Position numbers and translations under genes: made by a program
The notes under the pieces: model-generated
What the model was told of the DNA's origin: nothing
The model's database searches: none
Seen by the model: the letters and a program-made list of their open reading frames with translations, nothing else
Assembly (NCBI RefSeq): GCF_038502225.1
Contig: NC_091312.1
Span: 33,107,455-33,171,454, forward strand
DNA: 64,000 bases
From: Cherax quadricarinatus
Lineage: Eukaryota; Arthropoda; Malacostraca; Decapoda; Parastacidae
Reading direction: 5' to 3'
Shown: positions 12,301 through 39,232 of the stretch, piece by piece
Numbering within the stretch: the first letter of the stretch is position 1
Layout: each line of letters starts with the position of its first letter

Positions 12301-13080
12301 GTTCCCAGGATACCTCTGTGGTACTTAAAGATCTGGCGTCAGGTATTTTGTTAGCAGAGCAGGAAGACCTTCAGGTGTTGACACACACACACACTCGTGA
12401 AACATGTTCCTGACCATAAAGTGGTTTCCACTCCGCTACTCGTTTGAATTCAATAATGTCACTGGCACCAGAGTTTCCTTCCTGCTTGCTGGTTTCAATA
12501 ATTTTCTATCTCTGCTAATTAACTTCGCTCCCGCAGCAACAGTCAGATAGTAATCTCACATACTCTAATAATTCTGGTATTTCATTTAATTTTCATTTTA
12601 ATATTTATGATTTGATAATAAAGCTGAAAACCCTCCGATGAATTATTAAGTTTTACACATTGAATTTCAGGTCACAAATTTTGTTCCATAAATGACACCA
12701 AAATTTCCCAAGTTAATATTATAATTATAGTTTTTCACATACTTAAAAAAAATGCTGAAATATATTGAACATATTTCCCAGATATTTTGTGTTCAGTTAC
12801 TCTAGTAATCAAATTTCTTCCGGTTAATATTTTACATGAGAAAGTTTAGTCTTTGTAACAGACATCATTAAAACCGGGTACGTCAGGGAAGGTTTCTTAT
12901 TTTGTCAATTAATATTGAAGTTTCATTCCGTTAATAACTTCCAGTGCTGTCTGTGTTATAATATTGATCTTGGTAACACCGAATGTACTAGTATTAGCGC
13001 AAACGTTGCTTAATGAGGGTCATAAATTACATTAATAATAAACCTATTTGTACACAGGTTTTAGCCTTTTTCTGGTGCAG
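12301..13080. other. Sequence upstream of the first coding exon
   Basis: AT-rich with no gene. It ends in a pyrimidine-rich tract and AG (13079-13080), read here as the splice acceptor ahead of the coding start. The 5' untranslated region therefore probably begins in an upstream exon that I cannot place firmly. Confidence 0.45.
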
Positions 13081-13101
13081 CAGCTGCGTTACACCTGCAC
13101 C

Positions 13102-28639
<15,538 letters not shown>

Positions 28640-28755
28640 TTGTCTTGTATCCACTGTAATATTAAATATTCATTTAAATTCACGTTAATTCTATCCTGAG
28701 CCTAGAGTCAAAGTTTGTCAGAAACCTCATGCCATCTACAGAGTGTTTACAATCA

Positions 28756-28761
28756 AATAAA
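28756..28761 (+). promoter_or_regulatory. Likely poly(A) signal of the tetraspan gene
   Basis: AATAAA, 117 bases after the stop codon. Further AATAAA words at about 28977 and 28999 could serve as alternatives. Confidence 0.55.
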
Positions 28762-28775
28762 TAATAATCAGAGGA

Positions 28776-30579
28776 ACTTCTTGATACCATGACGACGTGC
28801 TGTGTTCAAGTTTGTTTGTGTCGCTTGTTAATAGCTATCTTTATGTTCTCTGGATTCAGTTCCCTTGGTGAATTAGTCTCCTGGTGATTTGACTCTTGAG
28901 TGATTTAATCGTTAGGGTTTTAGCCTTTGGGTGTAAAGTGCAATACTGTATAACTTTTTAAAGATAAACTTTTGTAATAAACCAAACCAGGTAATAAATC
29001 AATTGTGACTTTCATTATAGTGGCTTTGGTTGGTTGACTGGCTAATGCTGATTAATGCCTATCGACTACACTCGTGTCAGTCAGCTGCATGGTAATATTT
29101 TCACCACCAGACATGAATACTTTAACCCCCAAAATAGTGATTACATAAAACTCTCAGCATATATACGCTGAGAGAAATACACCTTCCGGTGTATATATTC
29201 TGTGAGTATACTTGTCTGAATTAACGTTATTCGCTATCATTATTTACCGATATTGTTACTGTATGGTGTAATCATGTAGACTCTAAATAGGATAAATGCA
29301 TATTAAAGGGATTTACACTAAAAATATATGTCATTTGAGAGAGGATATAATCAGTATCCAGGACATGTACACTGAGAGGTGTACGTTTCTCTAAGTGTAG
29401 ACACAGAAAAGCGCCTCTCAACAAGTATACACTGAGAAGTGTTTGCTTACTTTAATTCTTATTTTAAGGATTAACGTATTCTTTTCCCTCATGTAGTCGA
29501 CAGCATCTGAACAAGCAATAAGCTTATTTTATAATACTATATACATTCAATATATTTTTTTTGTCTCAGTATGAAAATATTTTTCCAAGAAAAATATTTT
29601 GTTTAAGAACAAGCATAATGAAAGAGTTTACAAAGTACATTGAGATACTGAACAAGAAACATGTTTTATTCAGGTTATCAACCAGGACAGTAACTCAGGT
29701 TAAACCAGAAAAGACATTTTCTGGGTTTATCAAGTATCACCACAACTGTGTTCTTGTGACGTTCCTGACATTTTTTTTTTTTAATTTCCTTCAACTTCTC
29801 GATTTTTATTTTGCTCATAACTCGAGAATGCCTCATCCAGTAGGCTTTAAATTTTAACACTTGTGAATGGTAACTAGGAATAAATTCTTGAGGCAACTGG
29901 CATGTTCACTTGCCCTATGACCAAAGTTGTTGAGCACATTCACAACATCCTGAGGTGATTCAGATAGCTTTCAAAATCCTCGGTGGAGGACTTCCAAAGG
30001 TTCAAAAAGGTGTCAGAAAATATGTTAACAGCAGAAAGTGAAATTCAACAATGTTGGTTAAGACTGGTCAGTTTTATGTCTAAAATAGTGTCAATTTTTA
30101 AATAAATTTCAGTTTACCTCTTCTATATAACTTCAAAAAATATTTGCTGGTGCATCTTAGGTCCAGGATAATACTTATTAAGTTTCGTTCGTGTGCAGGC
30201 AACTTTTTATGTAGAAAAAATATTAAAAAAACAACGAGATTGTTAGTATCAGTGCCATAACTGATGAATGACTCTGGATGATACAGACGATAACTCATAA
30301 GTTTAGTCCCAACTGGGGTAACTTTGAAATTTTGTTGTAACAGTTAAAAAAAATCTCGGTATCGTTGGAATCAGATCAATTAGTGAAAAGTGAATTTTCT
30401 GATTGGCTTCAAATGTTTACCATTAATGGCCTTCATTAAAACTCAGTTTGTCACTCACTATGTCCTGGGTAAATTTCAGTTTACCAATTTTACTGAGAAT
30501 ATTGTTTCCCATGTAATTATAAATGAGAGATTCTTCTGACCAGCTTTAAACCCTAAATTTTCGTATTAATTCATCGACA
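28776..30579. other. No gene recognised downstream of the tetraspan gene
   Basis: AT-rich. Scattered single units of the CTCAGTGTATATACAC repeat occur at about 29155-29200 and 29365-29440. A 98-codon forward frame (29561-29857) has a biased Phe/Leu composition, no domain and no support from neighbours, and I do not call it. Confidence 0.45.
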
Positions 30580-30865
30580 CCATGCCTAACCCTTCTAGGG
30601 TAGGGTAGGTGCCTGAGCCCGAGCCTTTAGCTCATAAGACTGTCATTCCCATTTGCCCCCTTGGGGCGGGGATGGCAGACCAGAGAGGCCTAGCTTGTGG
30701 CTAGGCCTGGGGACAGTTGGTCCCAAAGATGAGGAGGTACTTGTGCCTCCTCCCATGGGAGACTTAGGTCTCAGACACTCCCTAAAGAGGGAGCCAAGGC
30801 CGGGCCACCACTTGGAAAAGGCCCGGGCCGGGAGAATACCGGCTAATCTTTAATAATAATAATAA
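30580..30865 (+). mobile_element. SINE-like retroposon, copy 1
   Basis: Shares GC-rich blocks with 48613-48895 in the opposite orientation: ACTGTCATTCCCATTTGCCC, GGATGGCAGACCAGAG, TCCCATGGGAGACTTAGGTC and CCCGGGCCGGGAGAATACCG. It ends in CTTTAATAATAATAATAATT, a simple-repeat tail. The palindrome CTCCCATGGGAG is conserved in both. No long frame supports coding. Confidence 0.65.
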
Positions 30866-30998
30866 TTTTGTATTAATTTTAAGCTATGTCGGTGCAAATT
30901 TGCCACATTGATCAAACTAATGCAAATGCAAACAGAAAATTAAAAAATATTGAAAACCCGCTTTTTCATATCGTTTAAATTTTCTGAGTTGATTGAAC

Positions 30999-33115
30999 TC
31001 TTAAATGCTGCACGGCTTGACGCCAGAGCCGTCCCTCTGTCAGCTACTGCACGGCTTGACGCCAGAACCGTCCCTCTGTCAGCTACTGCACGGCTTGACG
31101 CCAGAACCGTCCCTCTGTCAGCTACTGCACGGCTTGACGCCAGAACCGTCCCTCTGTCAGCTACTGCACGGCTTGACGCCAGAACCGTCCCTCTGTCAGC
31201 TACTGCACGGCTTGACGCCAGAACCGTCCCTCTGTCAGCTACTGCACGGCTTGACGCCAGAACCGTCCCTCTGTCAGCTACTGCACGGCTTGATGCCAGA
31301 ACCGTCCCTCTGTCAGCTACTGCACGGCTTGACGCCAGAGCCGTCCCTCTGTCAGCTACTGCACGGCTTGACGCCAGAACCGTCCCTCTGTCAGCTACTG
31401 CACGGCTTGATGCCAGAGCCGTCCCTCTGTCAGCTACTGCACGGCTTGATGCCAGAGCCGTCCCTCTGTCAGCTACTGCACGGCTTGACGCCAGAGCCGT
31501 CCCTCTGTCAGCTACTGCACGGCTTGACGCCAGAGCCGTCCCTCTGTCAGCTACTGCACGGCTTGACGCCAGAGCCGTCCCTCTGTCAGCTACTGCACGG
31601 CTTGATGCCAGAGCCGTCCCTCTGTCAGCTACTGCACGGCTTGATGCCAGAGCCGTCCCTCTGTCAGCTACTGCACGGCTTGACGCCAGAGCCGTCCCTC
31701 TGTCAGCTACTGCACGGCTTGACGCCAGAGCCGTCCCTCTGTCAGCTACTGCACGGCTTGACGCCAGAGCCGTCCCTCTGTCAGCTACTGCACGGCTTGA
31801 TGCCAGAGCCGTCCCTCTGTCAGCTACTGCACGGCTTGATGCCAGAGCCGTCCCTCTGTCAGCTACTGCACGGCTTGACGCCAGAGCCGTCCCTCTGTTA
31901 GCTACTGCACGGCTTGATGCCAGAGCCGTCCCTCTGTCAGCTACTGCACGGCTTGACGCCAGAGCCGTCCCTCTGTCAGCTACTGCACGGCTTGATGCCA
32001 GAGCCGTCCCTTTGTCAGCTACTGCACGGCTTGACGCCAGAGCCGTCCCTCTGTTAGCTACTGCACGGCTTGACGCCAGAGCCGTCCCTCTGTCAGCTAC
32101 TGCACGGCTTGACGCCAGAGCCGTCCCTCTGTCAGCTACTGCACGGCTTGATGCCAGAGCCGTCCCTCTGTCAGCTACTGCACGGCTTGATGCCAGAGCC
32201 GTCCCTCTGTCAGCTACTGCACGGCTTGACGCCAGAGCCGTCCCTCTGTCAGCTACTGCACGGCTTGACGCCAGAGCCGTCCCTCTGTCAGCTACTGCAC
32301 GGCTTGACGCCAGAGCCGTCCCTCTGTCAGCTACTGCACGGCTTGATGCCAGAGCCGTCCCTCTGTCAGCTACTGCACGGCTTGATGCCAGAGCCGTCCC
32401 TCTGTCAGCTACTGCACGGCTTGACGCCAGAGCCGTCCCTCTGTTAGCTACTGCACGGCTTGATGCCAGAGCCGTCCCTCTGTCAGCTACTGCACGGCTT
32501 GACGCCAGAGCCGTCCCTCTGTCAGCTACTGCACGGCTTGATGCCAGAGCCGTCCCTCTGTCAGCTACTGCACGGCTTGACGCCAGAGCCGTCCCTCTGT
32601 TAGCTACTGCACGGCTTGACGCCAGAGCCGTCCCTCTGTCAGCTACTGCACGGCTTGACGCCAGAGCCGTCCCTCTGTCAGCTACTGCACGGCTTGACGC
32701 CAGAGCCGTCCCTCTGTCAGCTACTGCACGGCTTGACGCCAGAGCCGTCCCTCTGTTAGCTACTGCACGGCGTGACGCCAGAGCCGTCCCTCTGTCAGCT
32801 ACTGCACGGCTTGGCGCCAGAGCCGTCCCTCTGTCAGCTACTGCACGGCTTGACGCCAGAGCCGTCCCTCTGTCAGCTACTGCACGGCTTGACGCCAGAG
32901 CCGTCCCTCTGTCAGCTACTGCACGGCTTGACGACAGAACCGTCCCTCTGTCAGTTACTGCACGGCTTGACGCCAGAGCCGTCCCTCTGTCAGCTACTGC
33001 ACGGAGTGACGCCAGAGCCGTTCCTCTGTCAGCTAGTGCACGGCGTGACACCAGAGCCGTCCCTCTGTCAGCTACTGCACGGCGTGACGCCAGAACCGTC
33101 CCTCTGTCAGCCACT
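30999..33115. repeat. 39-bp minisatellite, about 54 copies, open on both strands
   Basis: The 39-bp unit starts CACGGCTTGACGCCAGAGCC and contains GTCCCTCTGTCAGCTACTG. Because 39 is 13 codons, a 725-codon forward frame (RLDARAVPLSATA repeat) and a 724-codon reverse frame (DRGTALASSRAVA repeat) stay open throughout. Main variants are GAC/GAT, AGAGCC/AGAACC and TCA/TTA. The AGAACC form dominates the first nine units. A 14-unit (546-bp) pattern of variants is repeated in tandem (about 31510-32600). No splice site, start context or domain supports translation, and forward and reverse frames are equally open. Confidence 0.93.
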
Positions 33116-33299
33116 GTTTCCTCATAATAATCTAAGGTTTTCGTTTATAGCTTCACAACTCCCTTATTCAGTCGGTTTAACATTTAAACCTTGGTCAGCT
33201 ATTACTTGGTGAAGGTTTATAGAACATCTGACATGCGCAGGCGCTCTCTGCTCAGTTTTATACAGACCAGTACCGAAACTGATTTCCACTAGATCGCTG
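33116..33299. other. Short spacer
   Basis: Unique-looking sequence between the 39-bp array and the 3' end of the LINE on its right. No feature is seen. Confidence 0.4.
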
Positions 33300-36200
33300 T
33301 ACATTATTATTTTTATTATTATAATCAAAACCAAGAGTTAAACCCATGAGGGTCATACAGAGCTGCAGGACTGGGGGTGTTGCAGGAGCAGAGAGTAGTA
33401 AGGGTTGAGAGGATAACAGAGGTAGATAAAGTATTATCAAAGTTTGTGTAATAAATCGCTTGCTGTCAAAAAGTCAAAGAGGAAGTCTGAGTCAAAGGTG
33501 GGACTGTCAGCGAGGAGGGAAGATAAAGTAAGGATGTTAGAGTGGTGACGATGTCGGAGGTAAATTTTGCGTTCTAGTTGAAAGACAGGACAATCCATTA
33601 GAATATGGCAAACTAAAACTGGAACCTGACAATTCTCACAGAGTGGAACAGGGCGCCTCTCCATGAGATACCTATGAGTGAGATGGGCGTGCCAGATGCG
33701 AAGACGAGAGAGCGTAGTCTCCCAACCTCGGCATCGGTGATAAGAAGAAGGCCAGAAAAATAAACTTGGCTTGATACAATATAATTTGTTATGAGTCATA
33801 ATTATTAACCTGAACACGGACCAACTGTACTGCCAACGGTCGCGAAGGCAGTTAGAGATTACAGCGTAGTCTAAGAATGAAGTACCTCTATATGAAACTG
33901 GGAGGTCATGTTCCGCTGATCACGCAGCAAGTCTTCCTGCTTGTTTCCCTGAACATCAAACACCAAAGTCGTATCGAAGAACTAGGGGATGAGGCGAATC
34001 AAAACTGTTAATAGCTTGCAAAGCACCACAGGAGTCTGAGATAGTACAAACGTTGAGGTAGGTACAGATGCAATACGAATAACTGCAATGAGAATGGCAG
34101 ACAATTCTGCTGTAAAAATGTTAGACGAGTCCAATAAATGTCCTCGCACAACGTTGTCCGGGAACACTGCTGTAAACCCGACACCATCAAAGGATTTAGA
34201 ACCATCAGTGTACACTGCAATGACATGAGAATGAGACCAGAAGTGGTTGAGAAAAGGGAGTGGGAAAGAACAAACAGAACTGTCAGAACCTCCCAAGAGT
34301 GAAGAGAAAAGTTAGATGCTGTATGAAAATATAAAGGGGGTAACTGAAGAGAAGTCAAGAGCGACTGAAGAGGAAGAGAAAAGGGATGGAGTAAATAGGG
34401 ATGGTGAACAAATAATGGACTTCTACTAACATCCGTTACTATCCTGTAAGTAGAAGGATCGTGAAGGTCATGAGAGTGGACAAAATAACGGAGGCAATGG
34501 GCATGACGTCCGTCGTTCAAGGATGGAACATTCGCCTCTGCATATAGGCTCTCGACAGGGCAGGAATGACACCAAGACATAAACGTAATCCCTGATGATG
34601 GATGGGGTCAAGTTTAGAGAGAGTTACGGGAGAGGACAAAACAGGAGGCCGAGAAATCTGACCCTATCACTTTCAGGAATACGGGAGCCATACATGTACA
34701 ATGGATTATCAGAGACAACAGAACGTCTGGTGAAAGTAATTTGGTGCTTTTTAGCACCAGAAATTTTAAACTCATGCGTAGTGGTCCAATGGGAAACACA
34801 GTTGATAACATTCCGGAGTGAAGCTGCTACTAGGCGACAGTCAGCGCCTGCACAAGCTATAGCAAAGTCATTGTCATAAACTAACAACCAAATATTAGAT
34901 GGGAGAAGAGAGGACAGATCATTTATAGCTAGTAGAAAAAGAGTGGTACTAAGTACATATCCCTGAGGGACACCTTGGACAAAGTCCGGGACAAGCAAAT
35001 TGTTAACCCGAACACTGAAGTGTCTTTCGGATAAGAAGTTTTTAGGGGAAAGTGGCAGATTGCCTCGGAGGCCTAAGGAATGAATTTGGGCCAAGATGTT
35101 ATATCTCCAAGTAATGTCATGTGCCTTTTCAAGATCAAAAAAGATTTCGGTAGCTGAGTGGTTACTAGCAAAGGCATTACGAATATAGGTATCTAAGCAG
35201 AGTAAAGGAGACTATTGTGTCTCTAAATACCACACCAAGCGTCTGTTTACTAGACGTTCCATCACCTTGCAAACTGCACTGGTAAGAGCAATGGGACGAT
35301 AGTGTGAAGCATCATGGCCCGAAGTACCTGGTTTACAAAAAGGCAAAACAACAACAGTTTTCCACAGTTGAAGAAGAACCCCTTGCGACCAAATAAGATT
35401 AAAGAGACGTAAGAGTACTAAAAGGGTTGATGTAAATGATTTGCGAAGAAAAGTATACTGGTAACATGAAGCAGTAGGTGTCTACGGACTAGGAAGGTTA
35501 ATAAAGTCTACAACGTGAAGGTAGCGGAAAACGAGTAAGTAGCGAATGATTGGAACACTGAGAAGAAAGCAGTTGTGTTGATGGCTTATAAAAGTGAGGA
35601 GGAGTGACGAGAGGTGGATCGGTGTCCATCATTGGTTTTGTCTCCTCAATATATTCGGAGATAGCTTCAAGCGTTTCAGAAGACAAGGAAGTTGCAGGTA
35701 GTACGGCATCAAAATGGAGGGGCGAGGGTGTGTAAAGAATGGAGAGACGATGAAAGTTACTAAAGAAGGGGGTATGAAAGATTAGAGTTAACTTGGGAGG
35801 GGACAGGAGAGGAAGAAACTGTATGAGGGGGAGGATGAGCCTCCACACCCATAACAGAGACAGTAGCTTTTCTTGGGAAGGATAAATGAAGAAAGCGTCA
35901 AATGAGATTTGAACTTTGGGGATGTTTTAGACTTTGGAGAAGTAGAGTGGCGAAGGGAAGGTGTAGTTGTGGGAGGTCTTGAGCCATAGATACATGCAAG
36001 CAAGAAGATGAAGCCTCAAGGACAGTTTTAGGTGAAAAAGAGTTAGAAAAAGAGGTGACTGTAGCGGTTGTGGCCACAGAGTAGACTGTGGAAGTAGGTA
36101 CCACCGAGGTTGGACGCCGCTTAGTAACCCTAGAATAAGAAAATCGTGGAAGTTTTCCTTGGAGGAGGAGATGAAAGACTGCCGTGGCGAAATTGAAACA

Positions 36201-36451
36201 ATGTCTTTGAGACTTCGGACTTCTCGATCTTTAAAATAAACTTGCAACAGCATGAATAAGCCGGGTGGGTCTCATTATAATTAAGACAAGAGGGAAGTAG
36301 GCTGCAGGATGTATTGGTATGGTCGGCAGCACCACAGACTAGACATTCTGCCATGGACCTGCGATATTTCGCTTGGTGGCCGCAGCGCCAGCAATTTCTA
36401 CACTGTCGGACTTGTAAACTGTGTCCCTCAATATAAATTGATGACGGAAAT
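33300..36451 (-). pseudogene. I-group LINE with RNase H, main part
   Basis: On the reverse strand, from right to left. ORF1 C-terminal zinc knuckles lie at 36130-36430 (CRNCWRCGHQAKYRRS, then CLVCGAADHTNTSC). A Ser/Pro-rich segment follows to about 35500. RT covers about 35460-34600 with YRPIALTSAVCKVMERLVNR, FFDLEKAHDITW and GVPQGYVLSTTLFLLAINDL; the catalytic FADD block reads LVYDNDFAIA. RNase H lies at 34300-33980 (VIAVYTDGSKSFDGVGF, FTAELSAIL). The C-terminal Cys-His block at 33437-33720 ends at a stop. The tail near 33300 is AATAATAAA-like. I find no AP-endonuclease block between ORF1 and RT, so a deletion is likely. Several frameshifts confirm a dead copy. RNase H points to the I/Jockey-related groups. 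Confidence 0.8.
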
Positions 36452-36724
36452 AAATGGTATAAAATACCGACACAATGGAAATATAAACACAAATGCAGTA
36501 TAATGTGATCCTTTATTGACAACGTTTCACCCACACAGTGGGCTTTTTCAAGTCACACACGGATCTACCTGTGGTTGGAAGGTACGAGAGTATTTATAGT
36601 CATGTTGAGGTCAGGTGGAGAATGCTGCAGCTGATGATCTACCGGGTGGGGTTATAGAGTCTTGGGTAGCTTGGCAGGGGTATTGGACAAGTTTTGAGTA
36701 GACCTTCTGCAGTGTTCTATGTTC

Positions 36725-38173
36725 TTATGTGGGATAGCGATGAAGAAGTTTCTTGGCGAGTGGTTCAGCTATGTTATAGAAGCCATTGTTCTGGTTGAAA
36801 TTGTTGGTTGTAGAGATGAGCGATGATTCCAGGATTCTTCTGTATTGAGTGTTGTCTTCTGTGGCTATAAGTCTTGAGTTTTTGTAGTTAACTAAATGGT
36901 TGTGTGAATTGCGATGTTGTACACAGGCATTCCTTGTATCGTCAGTCCTGCTTGCATATTGGTGTTCTGAAATACGTGTTTGGAGGTCTCTTGATGTTTC
37001 GCCCACATATAATTTGTTGCAGTCATTACAAGGGATTATGTATACCCCTGCAGAGGATGGAGGTTTGTCCTGTCTACTACTGGTGATGTCCTTGATGGTC
37101 GTGGTTGTGGAGGTAGATACTTGGAATGATGTTTTGGCAAAGATGTTGGAAACATGTTTGGCAATGGAGTTGGTTGGGAGGACTATGTATCTCTTCTCGG
37201 CAGTGTCTATATTGCCATGTTTATATTGCCATTCTCTGGGTGTGTTGAAGATGTTTAATGCCCGCCGTCTGCAGTCTCTGATGAAGTGACGAGGATAGTG
37301 GAGTTTAGAAAATACTTGTTCAATTATAGTGCATTCTTCCTCAAGGAACTCATTGCTGCAGATTCTGAGTGCACGTAGGAAGAAGCCTATAATTACACCA
37401 CGTTTGGTTTTGGTGTCGTGGTGAGAGTAGAAGTGGAGAAGATCGTTTTGGTTGGTGGGTTTTCGATAGACTTTAAAACGAAGTTCGTTGTCAGCTTTGC
37501 AGAGCAGAACATCAAGGAAAGGAAGAGTGTTGTCGACTTCTTCTTCAAGTGTGAACTGGATTGAAGGCTCGACCTGGTTGAGCTTGTCTTGGAGAGCTTG
37601 AACGTTGAAGCGTTTAGGAGTTATGAGGAGAATGTCGTCAACATAACGGAGCCAGGTGACAGACGAAGGAATAATGGTGGAGAAACGTTCGGCTTCTAGA
37701 TGTTCCATGTATAGGTTCGCCAGGACTGCACTGAGTGGCGAACCCATGGGTAGTCCAAAAGTCTGCTGAAAGAGGTGATTTTCGAAAGAGAAACACGTAA
37801 AGCCAACACATAGTTCAACAAGGTCGATGAAATCGCTGGCTGGAATGGGAAGATCAAGTGAATCATCAATTTTCCTGCGCAAAAGATCGATGGCTTGTGT
37901 AGTAGGTACTTTGGTGAATAGGGAAGTCACGTCAAGGCTGGAAAGTTTCTTGTTCCTGATGTTGATGTTGCGAATGCGATTGAGAAGATCACCCGAGTGT
38001 TTGAGATGTGCTGGACTGATAGTGCCCAAGAGTTTAGAGAGGTGTTTTGCGAGAATTCCTGAGAGCTGGTGGGGAGCACTGCCTATTCCAGAGGATATGG
38101 GCCTCAGTGGGATACCAGGCTTGTGAGTCTTTGGCAGGCCGTACATTCTGGCAGGTCTGGGGTTGCTGGGCAT
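36725..38173 (-). CDS. PLE reverse transcriptase with GIY-YIG endonuclease (5' truncated)
   Basis: A 482-codon intact frame. RT blocks: MYGLPKTHKPG (10-20), the PLE-typical KxHK region; SLDVTSLF (79-86), motif A; GLPMGSPLSAVLANLYME (140-157), motif B; RYVDDILL (176-183), motif C; FLDVLLCK and KVYRKPTN (234-241). A linker follows, then GIY-YIG: GVYIIPCNDCNKLYVGETSR (376-395) with RISEH and the C-terminal NGFYNIAEPL. The frame stays open upstream of the first Met (TRRILRGSEQGKKLLHT) as far as the inversion junction near 38234, so the N-terminal RT region is missing and the Met is not the native start. The protein would prime and copy element RNA. Catalytic residues are intact, but the truncation probably makes it non-autonomous. 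Confidence 0.85.
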   Translation of the reverse strand: MPSNPRPARMYGLPKTHKPGIPLRPISSGIGSAPHQLSGILAKHLSKLLGTISPAHLKHSGDLLNRIRNINIRNKKLSSLDVTSLFTKVPTTQAIDLLRRKIDDSLDLPIPASDFIDLVELCVGFTCFSFENHLFQQTFGLPMGSPLSAVLANLYMEHLEAERFSTIIPSSVTWLRYVDDILLITPKRFNVQALQDKLNQVEPSIQFTLEEEVDNTLPFLDVLLCKADNELRFKVYRKPTNQNDLLHFYSHHDTKTKRGVIIGFFLRALRICSNEFLEEECTIIEQVFSKLHYPRHFIRDCRRRALNIFNTPREWQYKHGNIDTAEKRYIVLPTNSIAKHVSNIFAKTSFQVSTSTTTTIKDITSSRQDKPPSSAGVYIIPCNDCNKLYVGETSRDLQTRISEHQYASRTDDTRNACVQHRNSHNHLVNYKNSRLIATEDNTQYRRILESSLISTTNNFNQNNGFYNIAEPLAKKLLHRYPT

Positions 38174-38234
38174 GGTGTGCAGAAGTTTCTTCCCTTGTTC
38201 TGAGCCCCTCAGAATGCGGCGAGTCCTTTGAAGA

Positions 38235-38984
38235 AAAGTCTATCGAAAACCCACCAACCAAAACGATCTTCTCCACTTCTACTCTCACCACGACACCAAA
38301 ACCAAACGTGGTGTAATTATAGGCTTCTTCCTACGTGCACTCAGAATCTGCAGCAATGAGTTTCTTGAGGAAGAATGCACTATAATTGAACAAGTATTTT
38401 CTAAACTCCACTATCCTCGTCACTTCATCAGAGACTGCAGACGGCGGGCATTAAACATCTTCAACACACCCAGAGAATGGCAATATAAACATGGCAATAT
38501 AGACACTGCCGAGAAGAGATACATAGTCCTCCCAACCAACTCCATTGCCAAACATGTTTCCAACATCTTTGCCAAAACATCATTCCAAGTATCTACCTCC
38601 ACAACCACGACCATCAAGGACATCACCAGTAGTAGACAGGACAAGCCTCCATCCTCTGCAGGGGTATACATAATCCCTTGTAATGACTGCAACAAATTAT
38701 ATGTGGGCGAAACATCAAGAGACCTCCAAACACGTATTTCAGAACACCAATATGCAAGCAGGACTGACGATACAAGGAATGCCTGTGTACAACATCGCAA
38801 TTCACACAACCATTTAGTTAACTACAAAAACTCAAGACTTATAGCCACAGAAGACAACACTCAATACAGAAGAATCCTGGAATCATCGCTCATCTCTACA
38901 ACCAACAATTTCAACCAGAACAATGGCTTCTATAACATAGCTGAACCACTCGCCAAGAAACTTCTTCATCGCTATCCCACATAA
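38235..38984 (+). pseudogene. Inverted partial copy of the PLE frame
   Basis: Starts within KVYRKPTNQ and continues in frame through the GIY-YIG domain to the same stop as the main copy, about residues 235-482. RT motifs A to C are absent. It is an inverted duplicate of 36725-37474. Confidence 0.85.
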
Positions 38985-39232
38985 GAACATAGAACACTGC
39001 AGAAGGTCTACTCAAAACTTGTCCAATACCCCTGCCAAGCTACCCAAGACTCTATAACCCCACCCGGTAGATCATCAGCTGCAGCATTCTCCACCTGACC
39101 TCAACATGACTATAAATACTCTCGTACCTTCCAACCACAGGTAGATCCGTGTGTGACTTGAAAAAGCCCACTGTGTGGGTGAAACGTTGTCAATAAAGGA
39201 TCACATTATACTGCATTTGTGTTTATATTTCC

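Larger units (their letters stand above)
36452..39232 (-). mobile_element. Penelope-like element composite with inverted partial copy, 19-bp target duplication
   Basis: The 2781-bp insertion is bounded by ATAAATTGATGACGGAAAT at 36433-36451 and 39233-39251. The left and central part (36452-38234) is a reverse-strand PLE, 5' truncated. The right part (38235-39232) is an inverted second copy of its last 1 kb, nearly identical to 36477-37474; I saw one base difference in the portion compared. Both outer ends show the hairpin-GAAAC-GTTGTC-AATAAAGG motif. The left end adds ATGGTATAAAATACC before the repeat. Because one target duplication encloses everything, it probably entered as one unit. It splits ORF1 of the older LINE. 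Confidence 0.9.

Noticed and set aside
29561..29857. 98-codon forward frame
   Set aside because: Biased composition, no motif, no splice or promoter context, and an overlapping reverse frame of similar length.
30940..33127. Two long frames (724 and 725 codons) on opposite strands
   Set aside because: Both follow from a 39-bp tandem repeat whose length is a multiple of three. There is no domain, start context or splice support, and both strands are equally open.
36900..37289. 129-codon forward frame, with an identical reverse frame at 38420-38809
   Set aside because: It is the antisense shadow of the PLE frame. The two are identical only because the PLE arms are inverted copies.
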